A stretch of DNA of 64,000 nt from Glutamicibacter sp. JC586 (lineage in GTDB: Bacteria > Actinomycetota > Actinomycetes > Actinomycetales > Micrococcaceae): the NCBI RefSeq assembly GCF_009805585.1, contig NZ_VHIN01000017.1, positions 236,943 through 300,942 on the forward strand, given 5' to 3'. This document shows, in pieces, positions 6,970-16,725 of this stretch. How positions within the stretch are numbered: position 1 is the stretch's first letter; every line of letters begins with the position of its first letter. Made by a program: the position numbers and the translations under genes. The notes beneath the pieces are model-generated. The model did not search any database and was not told where the DNA came from. It saw only the letters and a program-made list of their open reading frames with translations.

Positions 6970-9900
6970 CTAGTGGCGCCCCGAAATGGTTCCAGACGAA
7001 CCACGCGCGAACCCTTGCAACGCAGAGTTAATACCTTCTGTTTCGACCGAATCATCTTGACCCTTGTCAGCAGGCTCGCTTGTTAAGCGTGTATATCCAT
7101 AGCCAATTCCTGCACCCGCAAAACGATCAGTAAGTTGTTCTCCGGAGAACCCGGCCCAATTAAATCTTACCAACGGGTCTGCACGTCGGCCGTGAGTTGA
7201 ATGACGTCCGCGTGTGAACGGCACGGATAATTTAGGTAGTTTGCGCGAAATAATTCCAGAAACTTTCGAAGAAGCCAAGCCTACGCCACCGGCGCTGACC
7301 GCACCAAGGCCGAACCCAAGCCCCGTCTGAAGTACGTAGTCCGACCATGTGTTTGGCTCACCATCCCTATACAAAGCTGTAGCATTGCTAGCGGCGCCGC
7401 CTCCTCCTGCGGAGATGACTCCGCGGGCCACGGGCCGGCTCAGTAGTTTTTGTCCAGCCTTGTGAACGAATTGCGAGGACCCCGATCTTATTGCACCAAT
7501 TGATGCGCTTGCCCCCTTGGCAGCGATTGCGGCGATGCCACCTGATGCCGCGCCACCAGCAGCTCCTATCAACGCGTCGTTTCCGACCTTTTTCATGTCA
7601 ACTTTTCCTGTTGTCGCTTGTTGAGCGACAAGTGATGCCCCGGCTGAGGTCATCCCGCCAGTGACTGCGCCCATCATTACCAGTCCCACAGGTCCACCCA
7701 CGCCGGTGAACATCAATGCTGCGCCACCAACCATGAGAGCAGTGCCTGCGATGTATGGATGTTTCTCTATCCAGTTACCGGTTGCGCGAACTGCGTCCCC
7801 GACAAAGCTGTCGCTGATCGCATGCCCGACCGAAGCCGCGCCAGATCTTACCTGGTTCCAAAGGCTCTGACCTTGCCGCGCTTCCGAATAAGCTTTGAGT
7901 TCTTCTGTGCTCACTGGAGACAACCCGAGTGGGTCGATCTGATGGACGGGGTCGTTACCTGCGTAGGAGTATGGGTTTGATGCCCAACCAGCACCGGTGG
8001 TTGGTTCCAACGGGTCAGTGCTCAGGAATCCACGGGTTGATGGGTCATACAGGCGTGCGCCGAGCCAGTCCAACCCCTGGACGTTCAGCTGCCCGTTACC
8101 AGTGAGTTGAACATGTTCCGGCAACCCAGGGATACCCGTGATACCAGTGCCCGTCCCCATTCCGGTTCCAGGAGTTGAGGGGAGCCCGGGTACAGCGTTC
8201 TGCGACCACGGAGTTGCGGGATGCGAAGGGTGCGCGCTACGCCAACCAGCAACCGACACGTGTCCATCGACGATGGTGTTGCCTGCCGGTGCGTGAGTCA
8301 CCGAGACCCCGCCAACAGCCAGCAACTCTGGGGTGGTTGCGGTGGTATCCCACCACAAATCAGCACCATCAATCTGGGCGAGGTCACCCAGCGCGTCAAC
8401 CCACAACTCCTGTGTCACCGGTTCACCAGCGGGGGCGCCGGTGGCAGGATCCAAGACGGTGGTGGTGATGCTATTTAACCGGCCCGTGGCGGCCCATGAG
8501 AAGACGCGCTCCGAAGAGTCAGAACGTTCGCTGATACGCCGCCCCGCCCCGTCGTAAGCGTAAGCGACGGTTTCTACTGTTCCGCCAGGGCTGGTGGTGG
8601 TGCGGGAGAGTAGCTGGCTCGCAGCATCATAGACATACTCAGTCGTCCTTCCGCCGTCGGTTTCACGAATCAGGCGGCCAGCAGTGTCATACACCCACTC
8701 AGAACTCAACACCGTCGCAGGCGTATTGGTTGCCGGCGTGCTGGTTGCAGAAGCCGCTCCTGTGGAGTTTTCTTCTGAAGAATATGCACTGTCGCTACCG
8801 GTCACCTCATAGACGCCCACCAACTGGTGCGCACCATCAAAAGCGTACTGGGCGTTCACCCCGTTAGAGGACTGAACGCTGGCGATACGTCCCAGATCAT
8901 CACGAGCAATCGTGGTCACCACCGGTGCCTGGCCACCACCAGAAACCTCATGACGACTAACAGCACCAAAGGCGTACTCCCACGACTGGGTCACCGCCTG
9001 ATCCAAAGCATCTTTCGGCTGAGCAGCAGTAGAAACCAGCTGCCCTTCATGGTCATAGGTGTAAACAATTTGCCCGAACACCGGGTGTTCTACCACGGTC
9101 ACTCGACCTACTAGGTCATGGCCATAGGACACGGTGATGCCGGTCGGGTCAGTGACCGACACAACCCGACCCTCACTGTCATACGCCCACGACGGGCCCT
9201 GGCCATCACGAGTATGCGAGAGCAGGTTGCCGACCCCGTCAAACCGCAGCACGTGCTCCACCGGAACACCAGCACTCCTGGTGTGGTCAGTAATGCTCAC
9301 GCACCTGCGGGCGGCATCACGAGCATACTCAGCCAACACACGCGTCGGAGTCCCCACGGTTTTCAGCTGGCCTGCCCGGTCATAGGTCCACCGCAACTCT
9401 TGCTCGTCCCCGGTGCGCTGCCAGATCAAACGACCCGCCGCATCATAACCAGCACAAGTCTTTCGTCCCAGCGGGTCAATCTCCGCGATCAGGCGGCCGG
9501 CGTCATCGTATTCCCGTGATGAGACATTGCCCAACGGGTCAATCGTCGTGATCAGATTGCCGGTGACGTCGTATTCGTAGCGGGTCACCCCGCCCACACC
9601 GTTCGCCACCGCAGTCAACTGGCCTGCTGCATCGTACTGGAAGTGGCGGGTGCCGTGGATCGGGTCCTGCAACCCGGTCAAGCGGCCGCACGCGTCGTAC
9701 TCGAAGCGTGCCGCGCCTTGGGCGATGACCCGGCCAACCTTGTCATAGAACGTGTACTCCGACTGCCACTGATCTTCAGACGCCTCCGCGCTGCTGGCGT
9801 AGTGGCGTGCAATAACGAGGGAATCCTCGTTATATTCCAACCGCACTTGGGCACCGGACGGATCAGTCATCACACTCGGACGCCCGGCAGCATCATACTC

Positions 9901-12732
9901 GTACCGGGATACGGCCCCGCTGGGCGAGATCTCTTGGACCATGCGGCCAGCGAGATCATAGGTGAACTTGGTGAGGTGCCCTTCGCCGTCCAAAAATTCA
10001 ACAACACGTCCAGCGAGGTCGTAGACCATAACTTCCGCCGAACCATCAGGGGCCACAGACTGTACTGGGCGCCCGAACTCATCAAACTTGATGGTTTCTT
10101 TGCTGAACGCATCAGCGACGGTCAGTGTTTTTGTCTTCTGGTCAATGGATGCTGATTCGCGCACTCCGGTCGGGTCCACAGTGGCAGTCAGGTCCCCGTT
10201 GACACTGTATTCGTTACGCCATACCCCACCCAGCGGGTCAGTTACAGACCTCAGCTGGGAGAGCAGATCATGCTCAAAAGACCAGCGTGCTCCGTTGGCT
10301 AGCGTGACTGCCTCGACGCGTCCGAGGTCATCGTAGGCTTGCTCGGTGGCGCGGCCTAGCGGGTCGATAGTGGAGATTAGGTGACCATGGACCGGATCAT
10401 ATTCGTAGGTAGTGCGTCCACCAGACGGGTCGATACTGGCACTAATGCGGGCGTTCTCACCGTACTCATACCGCCAGGTGCCGCCCTCAGCATCCGTGAG
10501 GCGAATCAGGTTTCCCACGGTGTTGTATTCAAATACGGTGGCAGCACCAGAGGGGCTGATGGCCCGAATGAGTTGCCCTGCACCATTTCGTTCGAAAGTG
10601 GCCACGTTACCGTACGCGTTGGTGATCGCGGTGAGATCACCGTGGTCGTCATAGTCGAGGGTGATGGTGACACCGGTCGGGTCAACGACCTTGGTCAGTA
10701 AACCATCGTTCCAGGTCATCTGCGAGTGCCCACCCATGGGGTCGATAATGACCGACGGGTTACGAGTCGCCCCAACAACAGCCCCAGCTACTTCGGCCGT
10801 TGGGTCTGAGTACTCAAAAGTGGTGGTTCCCCCGTTGCCGGCTACCATGGTAGTAATACGGTCATTGGCGTCGTACCCGTATGTGAGCTCACCGCTATCG
10901 CGGGTCTTGGTACGAATTCGGCGTCCGCGACTGTCATACTGATGCCGGGTCACGCCACCGTCACGCTCAATAGCGTTCAGTAGGTTGCCATGGGCGTCGT
11001 AGGACATGCGTTGCTCTTGATCATGGCCATCAGTAACACTGATCAAACGTCCCAGAGGATCAGAAACATAGGTGTTGGACCGTGACCCATCCACGTCAGA
11101 AACACTGGTCACCAAACCCGGAAGATAGGAGAATCGGGTGATGCGGCCGAACTCGGAGATCTGGGTGATGACGCGGTTTTTCTCGTCATAGGTGTTCTCG
11201 GCCTCAACTACACCATGAGCATCAATAACCTTGTAGATCAGCCCTGCTGCATTCCACTCGTAGCGTCGAGTGCCCGCACCGGTTGCGGTCACTGAGGTCA
11301 ACTGACCGGCGGAGTTATATTCATAGCTCGCTGTACGACCGTCACTAGTAGTGAGTGAAGTGATTCGCTGTTCCGGATCGCCTGAATTGCCCTGATTTTC
11401 CGCAGTGTCAGTAGTGAGACGTTCAATGCTCACCCAGCGACCGTATTCATGCACCAATCGGGAAACGCGTGCACGCTCGTCCCGTTGCACCTCAATGCGG
11501 GTGCCTTCACCTTGAGTAGCGAACAACCAAGCTCCAGCGTGGTTGAAACCCCATTGGGCGCCCTCATTGTCGGCGACGACGAGCAGTTCCGTACCGTTGA
11601 TAATGTATTTGTTCAGCCAGTAGTTAGCCGCGTTAGCCCGGTCCCAGCCATCTCCTTGACGAGCGAAGAAGAGCTCGCGGCCGTCAGACATGACACAGGT
11701 AGCACCTTCAGCAGTGAGGTTCAGCCGGATATCAAAGATACTGTCCCAGCCGGGTCCGAAGGACCCGTTGGTTTCCGAGATGCTGTTGTACATGCGTTCA
11801 ACACGCAAGGCTTGGGCTGCGCCAGCGAAGGTGAGGTCGAGTTCAGGTTCGATGAAGTTACCGGTCGCGGTATTGATCGGATCAGATGCGTAACCGGTGG
11901 TGGTTTCGCCACCTTTGACCTCGGCGGCAGGGACTTTCAAATCGCTACGCGTTGCGCCGACACCAGCATTTTTCAATGCAGCGAAGAGTGACGCGTTGGA
12001 GACGGTGGATACGGTTCCTTCGCCACCGGCGGCTTCGAAAGCATCAGCGACGGAGCGGGCCCAGGTGACGTCGTTTTTATTGGCTGATAGCCAGTCGTTG
12101 AATGCAGTGATGACGCCGTCGGCATTCAGGGTTCCGAACTTGCATTGGGAGGCGAAGTCGGTGAGTTGTGTCCTCAGGGTTCCGGGAAGAGATGACAGAT
12201 CATCGTTAAGGCTTGAAGAACCACTGGCATATGAGCGTAGGTTGGTTGGGTTACCAGAGGAGACACCGTTGGAGGCGGTGGCTAGTTCCAGCGGGCTCTG
12301 ACGAGCCATACCCTTTGGAGTTACTGGTGCGGGCTGAGACACTGGCGCAGAACTGGGCCCAGTGGGTGCAGGGCCCTCAAGATGGAAAAATTCTTCGACT
12401 TTCCCTACCCAGGATTCCTTGCGCTCGAAGTACTCTCGAGCGACCCGACGCCGGTCATTCTCTTCTTTAGCTTGCCGCGCCAGGTCATCCGCTGCTGCAG
12501 CGACGTTGTCGAGCTGAGTTGCAAGTTCGGTGGCATCGGATGACGCGGTTTCAGCGTTGAATTTGAACCCATCGGCGAAGCCACCCTTGAAGTCTTCACT
12601 ACCTGTAGTAACCAGGGAGTTCCGTTGCGAGTGCTGATCTCTGACACTTTGCGCGGCTGACCGGAATTTACCAGCAACTGTTTCTGCAGTACTGAAATTA
12701 AAAGTGAGGTCTTCGTTGCCGTGCATAGCCAT
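6970..12732 (-). CDS. full-length Rhs/YD-repeat polymorphic toxin with WXG100-like N-terminus
   Basis: 1920 residues. Residues 1-110 form two helices around a GSEDFKGGFADGF turn and lack a signal peptide, consistent with a WXG100-like domain that targets the protein to type VII secretion. A linker is followed by a DUF6531-like segment (about 285-345, DPINTATGNF and LRVERMYNS), then dozens of YD repeats (about 380-1450, such as YEYDAAGR) that build the Rhs shell, and the core end with PYSYAGNDPVHQIDPLGL near 1600. The last 320 residues are the variable tip: a glycine-rich hydrophobic stretch (about 1630-1720) and a tip of unknown activity. ATG at 12732 has AGGAG eight bases upstream. It follows the WXG100 gene and is divergent from the secretion genes, which suggests it is their cargo. 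Confidence 0.88.
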   Translation of the reverse strand: MAMHGNEDLTFNFSTAETVAGKFRSAAQSVRDQHSQRNSLVTTGSEDFKGGFADGFKFNAETASSDATELATQLDNVAAAADDLARQAKEENDRRRVAREYFERKESWVGKVEEFFHLEGPAPTGPSSAPVSQPAPVTPKGMARQSPLELATASNGVSSGNPTNLRSYASGSSSLNDDLSSLPGTLRTQLTDFASQCKFGTLNADGVITAFNDWLSANKNDVTWARSVADAFEAAGGEGTVSTVSNASLFAALKNAGVGATRSDLKVPAAEVKGGETTTGYASDPINTATGNFIEPELDLTFAGAAQALRVERMYNSISETNGSFGPGWDSIFDIRLNLTAEGATCVMSDGRELFFARQGDGWDRANAANYWLNKYIINGTELLVVADNEGAQWGFNHAGAWLFATQGEGTRIEVQRDERARVSRLVHEYGRWVSIERLTTDTAENQGNSGDPEQRITSLTTSDGRTASYEYNSAGQLTSVTATGAGTRRYEWNAAGLIYKVIDAHGVVEAENTYDEKNRVITQISEFGRITRFSYLPGLVTSVSDVDGSRSNTYVSDPLGRLISVTDGHDQEQRMSYDAHGNLLNAIERDGGVTRHQYDSRGRRIRTKTRDSGELTYGYDANDRITTMVAGNGGTTTFEYSDPTAEVAGAVVGATRNPSVIIDPMGGHSQMTWNDGLLTKVVDPTGVTITLDYDDHGDLTAITNAYGNVATFERNGAGQLIRAISPSGAATVFEYNTVGNLIRLTDAEGGTWRYEYGENARISASIDPSGGRTTYEYDPVHGHLISTIDPLGRATEQAYDDLGRVEAVTLANGARWSFEHDLLSQLRSVTDPLGGVWRNEYSVNGDLTATVDPTGVRESASIDQKTKTLTVADAFSKETIKFDEFGRPVQSVAPDGSAEVMVYDLAGRVVEFLDGEGHLTKFTYDLAGRMVQEISPSGAVSRYEYDAAGRPSVMTDPSGAQVRLEYNEDSLVIARHYASSAEASEDQWQSEYTFYDKVGRVIAQGAARFEYDACGRLTGLQDPIHGTRHFQYDAAGQLTAVANGVGGVTRYEYDVTGNLITTIDPLGNVSSREYDDAGRLIAEIDPLGRKTCAGYDAAGRLIWQRTGDEQELRWTYDRAGQLKTVGTPTRVLAEYARDAARRCVSITDHTRSAGVPVEHVLRFDGVGNLLSHTRDGQGPSWAYDSEGRVVSVTDPTGITVSYGHDLVGRVTVVEHPVFGQIVYTYDHEGQLVSTAAQPKDALDQAVTQSWEYAFGAVSRHEVSGGGQAPVVTTIARDDLGRIASVQSSNGVNAQYAFDGAHQLVGVYEVTGSDSAYSSEENSTGAASATSTPATNTPATVLSSEWVYDTAGRLIRETDGGRTTEYVYDAASQLLSRTTTSPGGTVETVAYAYDGAGRRISERSDSSERVFSWAATGRLNSITTTVLDPATGAPAGEPVTQELWVDALGDLAQIDGADLWWDTTATTPELLAVGGVSVTHAPAGNTIVDGHVSVAGWRSAHPSHPATPWSQNAVPGLPSTPGTGMGTGTGITGIPGLPEHVQLTGNGQLNVQGLDWLGARLYDPSTRGFLSTDPLEPTTGAGWASNPYSYAGNDPVHQIDPLGLSPVSTEELKAYSEARQGQSLWNQVRSGAASVGHAISDSFVGDAVRATGNWIEKHPYIAGTALMVGGAALMFTGVGGPVGLVMMGAVTGGMTSAGASLVAQQATTGKVDMKKVGNDALIGAAGGAASGGIAAIAAKGASASIGAIRSGSSQFVHKAGQKLLSRPVARGVISAGGGGAASNATALYRDGEPNTWSDYVLQTGLGFGLGAVSAGGVGLASSKVSGIISRKLPKLSVPFTRGRHSTHGRRADPLVRFNWAGFSGEQLTDRFAGAGIGYGYTRLTSEPADKGQDDSVETEGINSALQGFARGSSGTISGRH

Positions 12733-12799
12733 GGGTGGAACTCCTGGGGATCAGTTACGTTGAACTGTCGCGTTAGATAAATGAAGAACAGAGGCGTAG

Positions 12800-12838
12800 C
12801 GAAGCCACCGGCGACCTGAGGTGGGGCCGGTGGCTTCG
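12800..12838 (-). terminator. 13-bp stem hairpin between WXG100 and Rhs genes
   Basis: CGAAGCCACCGGC (12800-12812) pairs perfectly with GCCGGTGGCTTCG (12826-12838). On the minus strand no U-run follows, so it is more likely an attenuator or an mRNA-stabilising hairpin than a full terminator. It would allow more WXG100 transcript than Rhs transcript from the same promoter. Confidence 0.5.
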
Positions 12839-12854
12839 TTGTCATAGACAGGAA

Positions 12855-13139
12855 CTAGCCGTTACCGCCAGCGGAGAAGATGTCCTGCGAGATCTTGCCG
12901 AGTTGCTGGTGCAGTTCTTCTAGCTCGGTGCGGGCCTTATCTAGGGCTGCCTTGGTTTCCGGCCAGGTATCGTTGCGGAACTGAGAAGCAAGGTTTCCGT
13001 CCCAGATATTTGGGTCAGACAGGATGCGGCCCTGCGAGTCCAGTGCGTCGATCTGATCGGTGAATCCACCGGTGATGATGTTCTGTAGCTGCGTGATGGC
13101 AGTTTTGGCTTCTTCGGTTGATAGCACGCGTGGTGGCAT
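12855..13139 (-). CDS. WXG100 family protein (ESAT-6-like)
   Basis: 94 residues, the normal size of the family: helix, a central W-D-G turn (NIWDGNLASQF, about 46-56), second helix, then a short flexible C-terminus (AGGNG). It has no signal peptide. Such proteins are secreted as helical-hairpin dimers and often partner with larger cargo. ATG at 13139 has AGGAG nine bases upstream. It is the first gene of the toxin transcription unit, 122 bases before Rhs, and divergent from the FtsK-type ATPase operon, which makes it both a likely substrate and a likely chaperone or partner. Confidence 0.85.
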   Translation of the reverse strand: MPPRVLSTEEAKTAITQLQNIITGGFTDQIDALDSQGRILSDPNIWDGNLASQFRNDTWPETKAALDKARTELEELHQQLGKISQDIFSAGGNG

Positions 13140-13515
13140 GAATCTCAGCTCCTAACAAATTTTAACGAATGGATTGCGGACAAACACGCCTTGTTAACTA
13201 TCAATTCACTAGGACATGTTGATCGGCACCTATTCGACCAACTGGTCGACTGATTACAATCTAACGCAGCATCCTCGGTCGCGCAATTCATCCACTACAT
13301 TGACTTGTAACATCATTTTTCAGCAAATCTGCCATTAACTAGTGGCTATGTGATCGCTACAAGGAGGATTCCCGTGAATCCCCTCAGTAGGGAAGCGATC
13401 TCAGCAAATTTATTTGAACCTTCAAGTTAAGTCTCTCCCGTGGAAGAATATGACAAGATTCGATTCAACACAGAGGTTCCATTAGACTAACTCTGGTTTG
13501 TCTATCAGGAGAAGA
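13140..13515. promoter_or_regulatory. divergent promoter region between toxin and secretion operons
   Basis: 376 bases without a convincing gene separate the outward-reading WXG100 and lipoprotein genes, so both promoters should lie here. The stretch is more A+T-rich than its surroundings. A TAGACT hexamer at about 13484 could be a -10 for the plus strand, but no clear -35 is visible. A short palindromic TCGACCAACTGGTCGA lies near 13231-13246 and might be an operator. Confidence 0.45.
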
Positions 13516-16500
13516 ATGAAGCGTCAGCTATTACTTGGTTCAGCCACCCTTGCAGCCATTGCGCTAGTTGCGGGGTGCACTCAAGCGCCGCCTGCAGTGA
13601 AAGATCCAGTAAACATTTCTCAAGGCGTACAAGTATCTCTAGCGCCCGACGCTTCCATCACCCAGATCATGAGCGACGCTGTGCTGGTGGGCCAAGACGG
13701 ACAGATGTCCAGCGAGCACAAGAAAATGAACGCTGCGCTCGTCAAGGATCTACCAATCCGGATCAGCACGACGTACCGAACCGACGATGGGTCCACGGGC
13801 ACAAACCTTCAAGACCTTTCCGGGTACACCGGCAAAGTCGAAATCAGACTCAATGTTCAAAACCTAACAGTCAAATCACAAGACGTCTCATACGATGTAG
13901 CAGGCAAATCAAAAACTGATCCTGCTCTGGTAGGCGCACCATTAACAGTGATGGCCTCCGCTGAATTACCTGGGATTCGAGTTGATCAGCTCGCCCCTAC
14001 GGATGATAAGAATGAGTCCGGAACCAACGGAGTAATCTCCACTTCAACACGTACAACGTCTCCTGCAAATAGCAGCAAAGATGGACAGTCCCCGGCGACT
14101 GTCGTTCAATGGGCGACCCTTCTCGCACCACCAGTTTCGCCAGCTCAAACAACACTGCGGCTATCTGCTGATGTGGAGAATTTTGAAGTTCCAAACTTTG
14201 ATATCGCTGTGCAACCTGGCATGAATACTGACCCGTCCGCAGCGGGGGCACTCACAGCTGGAGTAAAAAGCAACAGTTCAACCGAATTGGAAATGCAAGA
14301 GCGAACTATCTCTCTAGTTATGTCCGTCAATGATGTGCTGGCGCGAGCAGGCAAGACGATGACTGACGTTCGCGACAACCTAGATACAGCTTCAGGCACT
14401 CTTGGCGTAGACGCCGCTAAGAGCCTCAAGACTAACAGTGAGTCGTTAACCAAAACCATGGAAGGTGTACACGACCAAGTCGAGCAGCTTAGTGATGACC
14501 TCACTGCCAATACTGAGGCCGCCAACAAGGCCACGAATGAGCAACTCATACAAGTTGTCTCTGCCATGGATTCCATGCTCGGAGATACCTCTGCACCATC
14601 GCGTGCCATGCAGTCCTCAGGTGAAACCTGCGGCGCAAATGTCCATAGCTCTGATGCTGGATACAGTGTTTACTCCAGCCTGACCCAGATCTCATCACAA
14701 CTCGACGGTTATGCCCAGGCAACGTCTGCTTGCCGAGATTCCCTTTCACAGACCTTGGCAAATTCCATCGGTCCGGCTGAACCAACTGAGCAGAACTGCA
14801 CCGAACCATCGATGACATGTGCTTTCCGTGATTCCTCAATAAAAATCACAGAAGAACTCATCGGCCTGGTCGTCAACGGAGACAAACTAATCGCTGATCT
14901 TCAGCCAGAGCTCATCGGCAACACCACGGGACTCCATAAGGACTTGACCAAGTCCTTGGAAGAGTCCGCAAAGGACCTCGACGCACTGCGCAAACAAGAA
15001 GACGAAAAGATCAAGCCCGAAGATCTCGAAACCCTAAAAGATTCGGTCGACTTGTCGCAGGCGCAGCTATCAACAATGACCGAATCATTAGATAAGCTTC
15101 ACGCACTCGCTGAGAAGAACATTGAACGCATCGGAGCGGTTGAGAAGACCAATTCAATGCAGGGACAGAACAAAGAACTGATTGACCAGATCTGTGCTTT
15201 GGCGCAGAAGCCCGATCACGAAGGTGGACTCTCAGCGCAAGAGGCAAAAAAGCTTCTGGATCATCTGACGCAGGATGCCGATTGCCTCAAAGACTTGCCC
15301 GTTGTTCCGAGCGCCACAGTTACACCATCCGAGTCGGAAGTACCCGAGTATTCACCTCAGCCAACACCCTCTGAGGATGTTGTTCCATCGCCTTTGACCC
15401 CGACTCAGGTACCGCTAGAACAAGACAGCAGTACTCCTTCACAGACACCTACCGCTACTCCGTCGCCAAGCGCAACGTCTACCCCTTCGACTTCGCCCTC
15501 GGCTTCCCCTACCCCCTCGGACAAGCAGCTCGACGTCGCTGAGCCAGCGGCATGGGTACATTCCAAACCAGCCCCGTCTGAAGATACTTCCGAGTCAGCC
15601 CTTCCCACTGCCAACATTCCGGAGGAACAGCCTTCACCTACCAAGGCAACACAATCACCTGACGGACCACTACCAACAGGAAATATCCCTGAAGATCCTT
15701 CTCCGACCAGCTCACCAGAACCATCAGAATCGGCATTACCAACCGGCAAAGTTCCCGAAGATGATCAGGATCCTGCCGACAAGGTGCCCATGGACGTGCA
15801 GCTCAGCCGCCAGTCTGAAGATTGGAGCACTGTTCTTGAAGCGACCGACACTTCAAGCCAGAACGATGGCGCAGGCAAAAACCTCAAGGATCTTTCTCAA
15901 CAGCTTGATGAACTGAGCAAACAACTCGACGAGCTGAACAACGCTGATGCTTCGGGCTCTCCAGCCCCCTCTCCTGCCGTGGAGAAGCTTGAGAAGGAAT
16001 TTACAACGACTCTTGAGGCCAATACCAAACTCGGCGAAAGCCTCTCTGAACTAGATCTGCAGCAGAAGGCCCTCGAAGATCGGATTCGCGAAGCCTTCTC
16101 AAAGGCTGCCCTCGATTCATCGGCGAGCGCCGCGCAACTCATCAACGATCAAGTCCGGGTCATTTCTGATCAAGGTAATCTCAGTCGCGAGGCAGTAATC
16201 AAGGCATTTGACCAGTCCGTTGCCGGCCTGCTGGCCACTTCTGACGACGTTGAAAACGGCGTCAAGAAAAACGTTGAACAGCAACGTGCCGAATTGCAAA
16301 GGCAGGCAGAAGCACTGGGCACCGGCATGGACGACCAGACAGCTAGCGCGTTAGAAGCCATCGCTCAGTCCTCCGGTCAGTCAGCTCGTGACATGGAAGG
16401 TGCTAAAGCGCAATTATCTGCTTCATTGAACAAGGTGATCTTGGACTTGGGTAACCGCAAGGTTAATGGTTCGGGACTCCTGGGGTCGTTAAGCACCAGC

Positions 16501-16725
16501 GCAGCGTTGTCAGAAACTGCTGACTACCAACTTGCGCTGGCAAGCAAAACCGCCGAGGAGTACGCAAACCTGCGGGAAGAAGACGTTTCCGCTATCTTGC
16601 ACCGACAAGCCCAGGTAAAAGCCTCCATGCAAGCGACAAGCGAACTGCCCGCCTTCGGAATCGACGTTCCGCAAGGGGCAGAAAGCACCACCTTGTATTC
16701 GTTCCACGTGGAGGGCACTTCCTAA
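13516..16725 (+). CDS. giant coiled-coil surface lipoprotein of the type VII-like locus
   Basis: 1069 residues from the ATG at 13516, chosen over the upstream TTG because AGGAGAAG lies just before it. A lipoprotein signal ends at LVAGC (Cys about 21). The next 230 residues are beta-rich and contain GKVEIRLNVQNLT. Long helical coiled coils (about 250-590 and 760-1030) flank a Pro/Ser/Thr-rich stretch (about 600-740). The general plan recalls the extracellular part of YhgE/Pip and EsaA proteins of Firmicutes type VII systems, but without their membrane helices; that link is an inference. It heads the secretion operon, and its stop overlaps the next start (TAATG). Confidence 0.7.
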   Translation: MKRQLLLGSATLAAIALVAGCTQAPPAVKDPVNISQGVQVSLAPDASITQIMSDAVLVGQDGQMSSEHKKMNAALVKDLPIRISTTYRTDDGSTGTNLQDLSGYTGKVEIRLNVQNLTVKSQDVSYDVAGKSKTDPALVGAPLTVMASAELPGIRVDQLAPTDDKNESGTNGVISTSTRTTSPANSSKDGQSPATVVQWATLLAPPVSPAQTTLRLSADVENFEVPNFDIAVQPGMNTDPSAAGALTAGVKSNSSTELEMQERTISLVMSVNDVLARAGKTMTDVRDNLDTASGTLGVDAAKSLKTNSESLTKTMEGVHDQVEQLSDDLTANTEAANKATNEQLIQVVSAMDSMLGDTSAPSRAMQSSGETCGANVHSSDAGYSVYSSLTQISSQLDGYAQATSACRDSLSQTLANSIGPAEPTEQNCTEPSMTCAFRDSSIKITEELIGLVVNGDKLIADLQPELIGNTTGLHKDLTKSLEESAKDLDALRKQEDEKIKPEDLETLKDSVDLSQAQLSTMTESLDKLHALAEKNIERIGAVEKTNSMQGQNKELIDQICALAQKPDHEGGLSAQEAKKLLDHLTQDADCLKDLPVVPSATVTPSESEVPEYSPQPTPSEDVVPSPLTPTQVPLEQDSSTPSQTPTATPSPSATSTPSTSPSASPTPSDKQLDVAEPAAWVHSKPAPSEDTSESALPTANIPEEQPSPTKATQSPDGPLPTGNIPEDPSPTSSPEPSESALPTGKVPEDDQDPADKVPMDVQLSRQSEDWSTVLEATDTSSQNDGAGKNLKDLSQQLDELSKQLDELNNADASGSPAPSPAVEKLEKEFTTTLEANTKLGESLSELDLQQKALEDRIREAFSKAALDSSASAAQLINDQVRVISDQGNLSREAVIKAFDQSVAGLLATSDDVENGVKKNVEQQRAELQRQAEALGTGMDDQTASALEAIAQSSGQSARDMEGAKAQLSASLNKVILDLGNRKVNGSGLLGSLSTSAALSETADYQLALASKTAEEYANLREEDVSAILHRQAQVKASMQATSELPAFGIDVPQGAESTTLYSFHVEGTS

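Noticed and set aside
13140..13515. Search for a riboswitch or small RNA between the toxin and secretion operons.
   Set aside because: No conserved riboswitch motif or strong terminator hairpin is visible.
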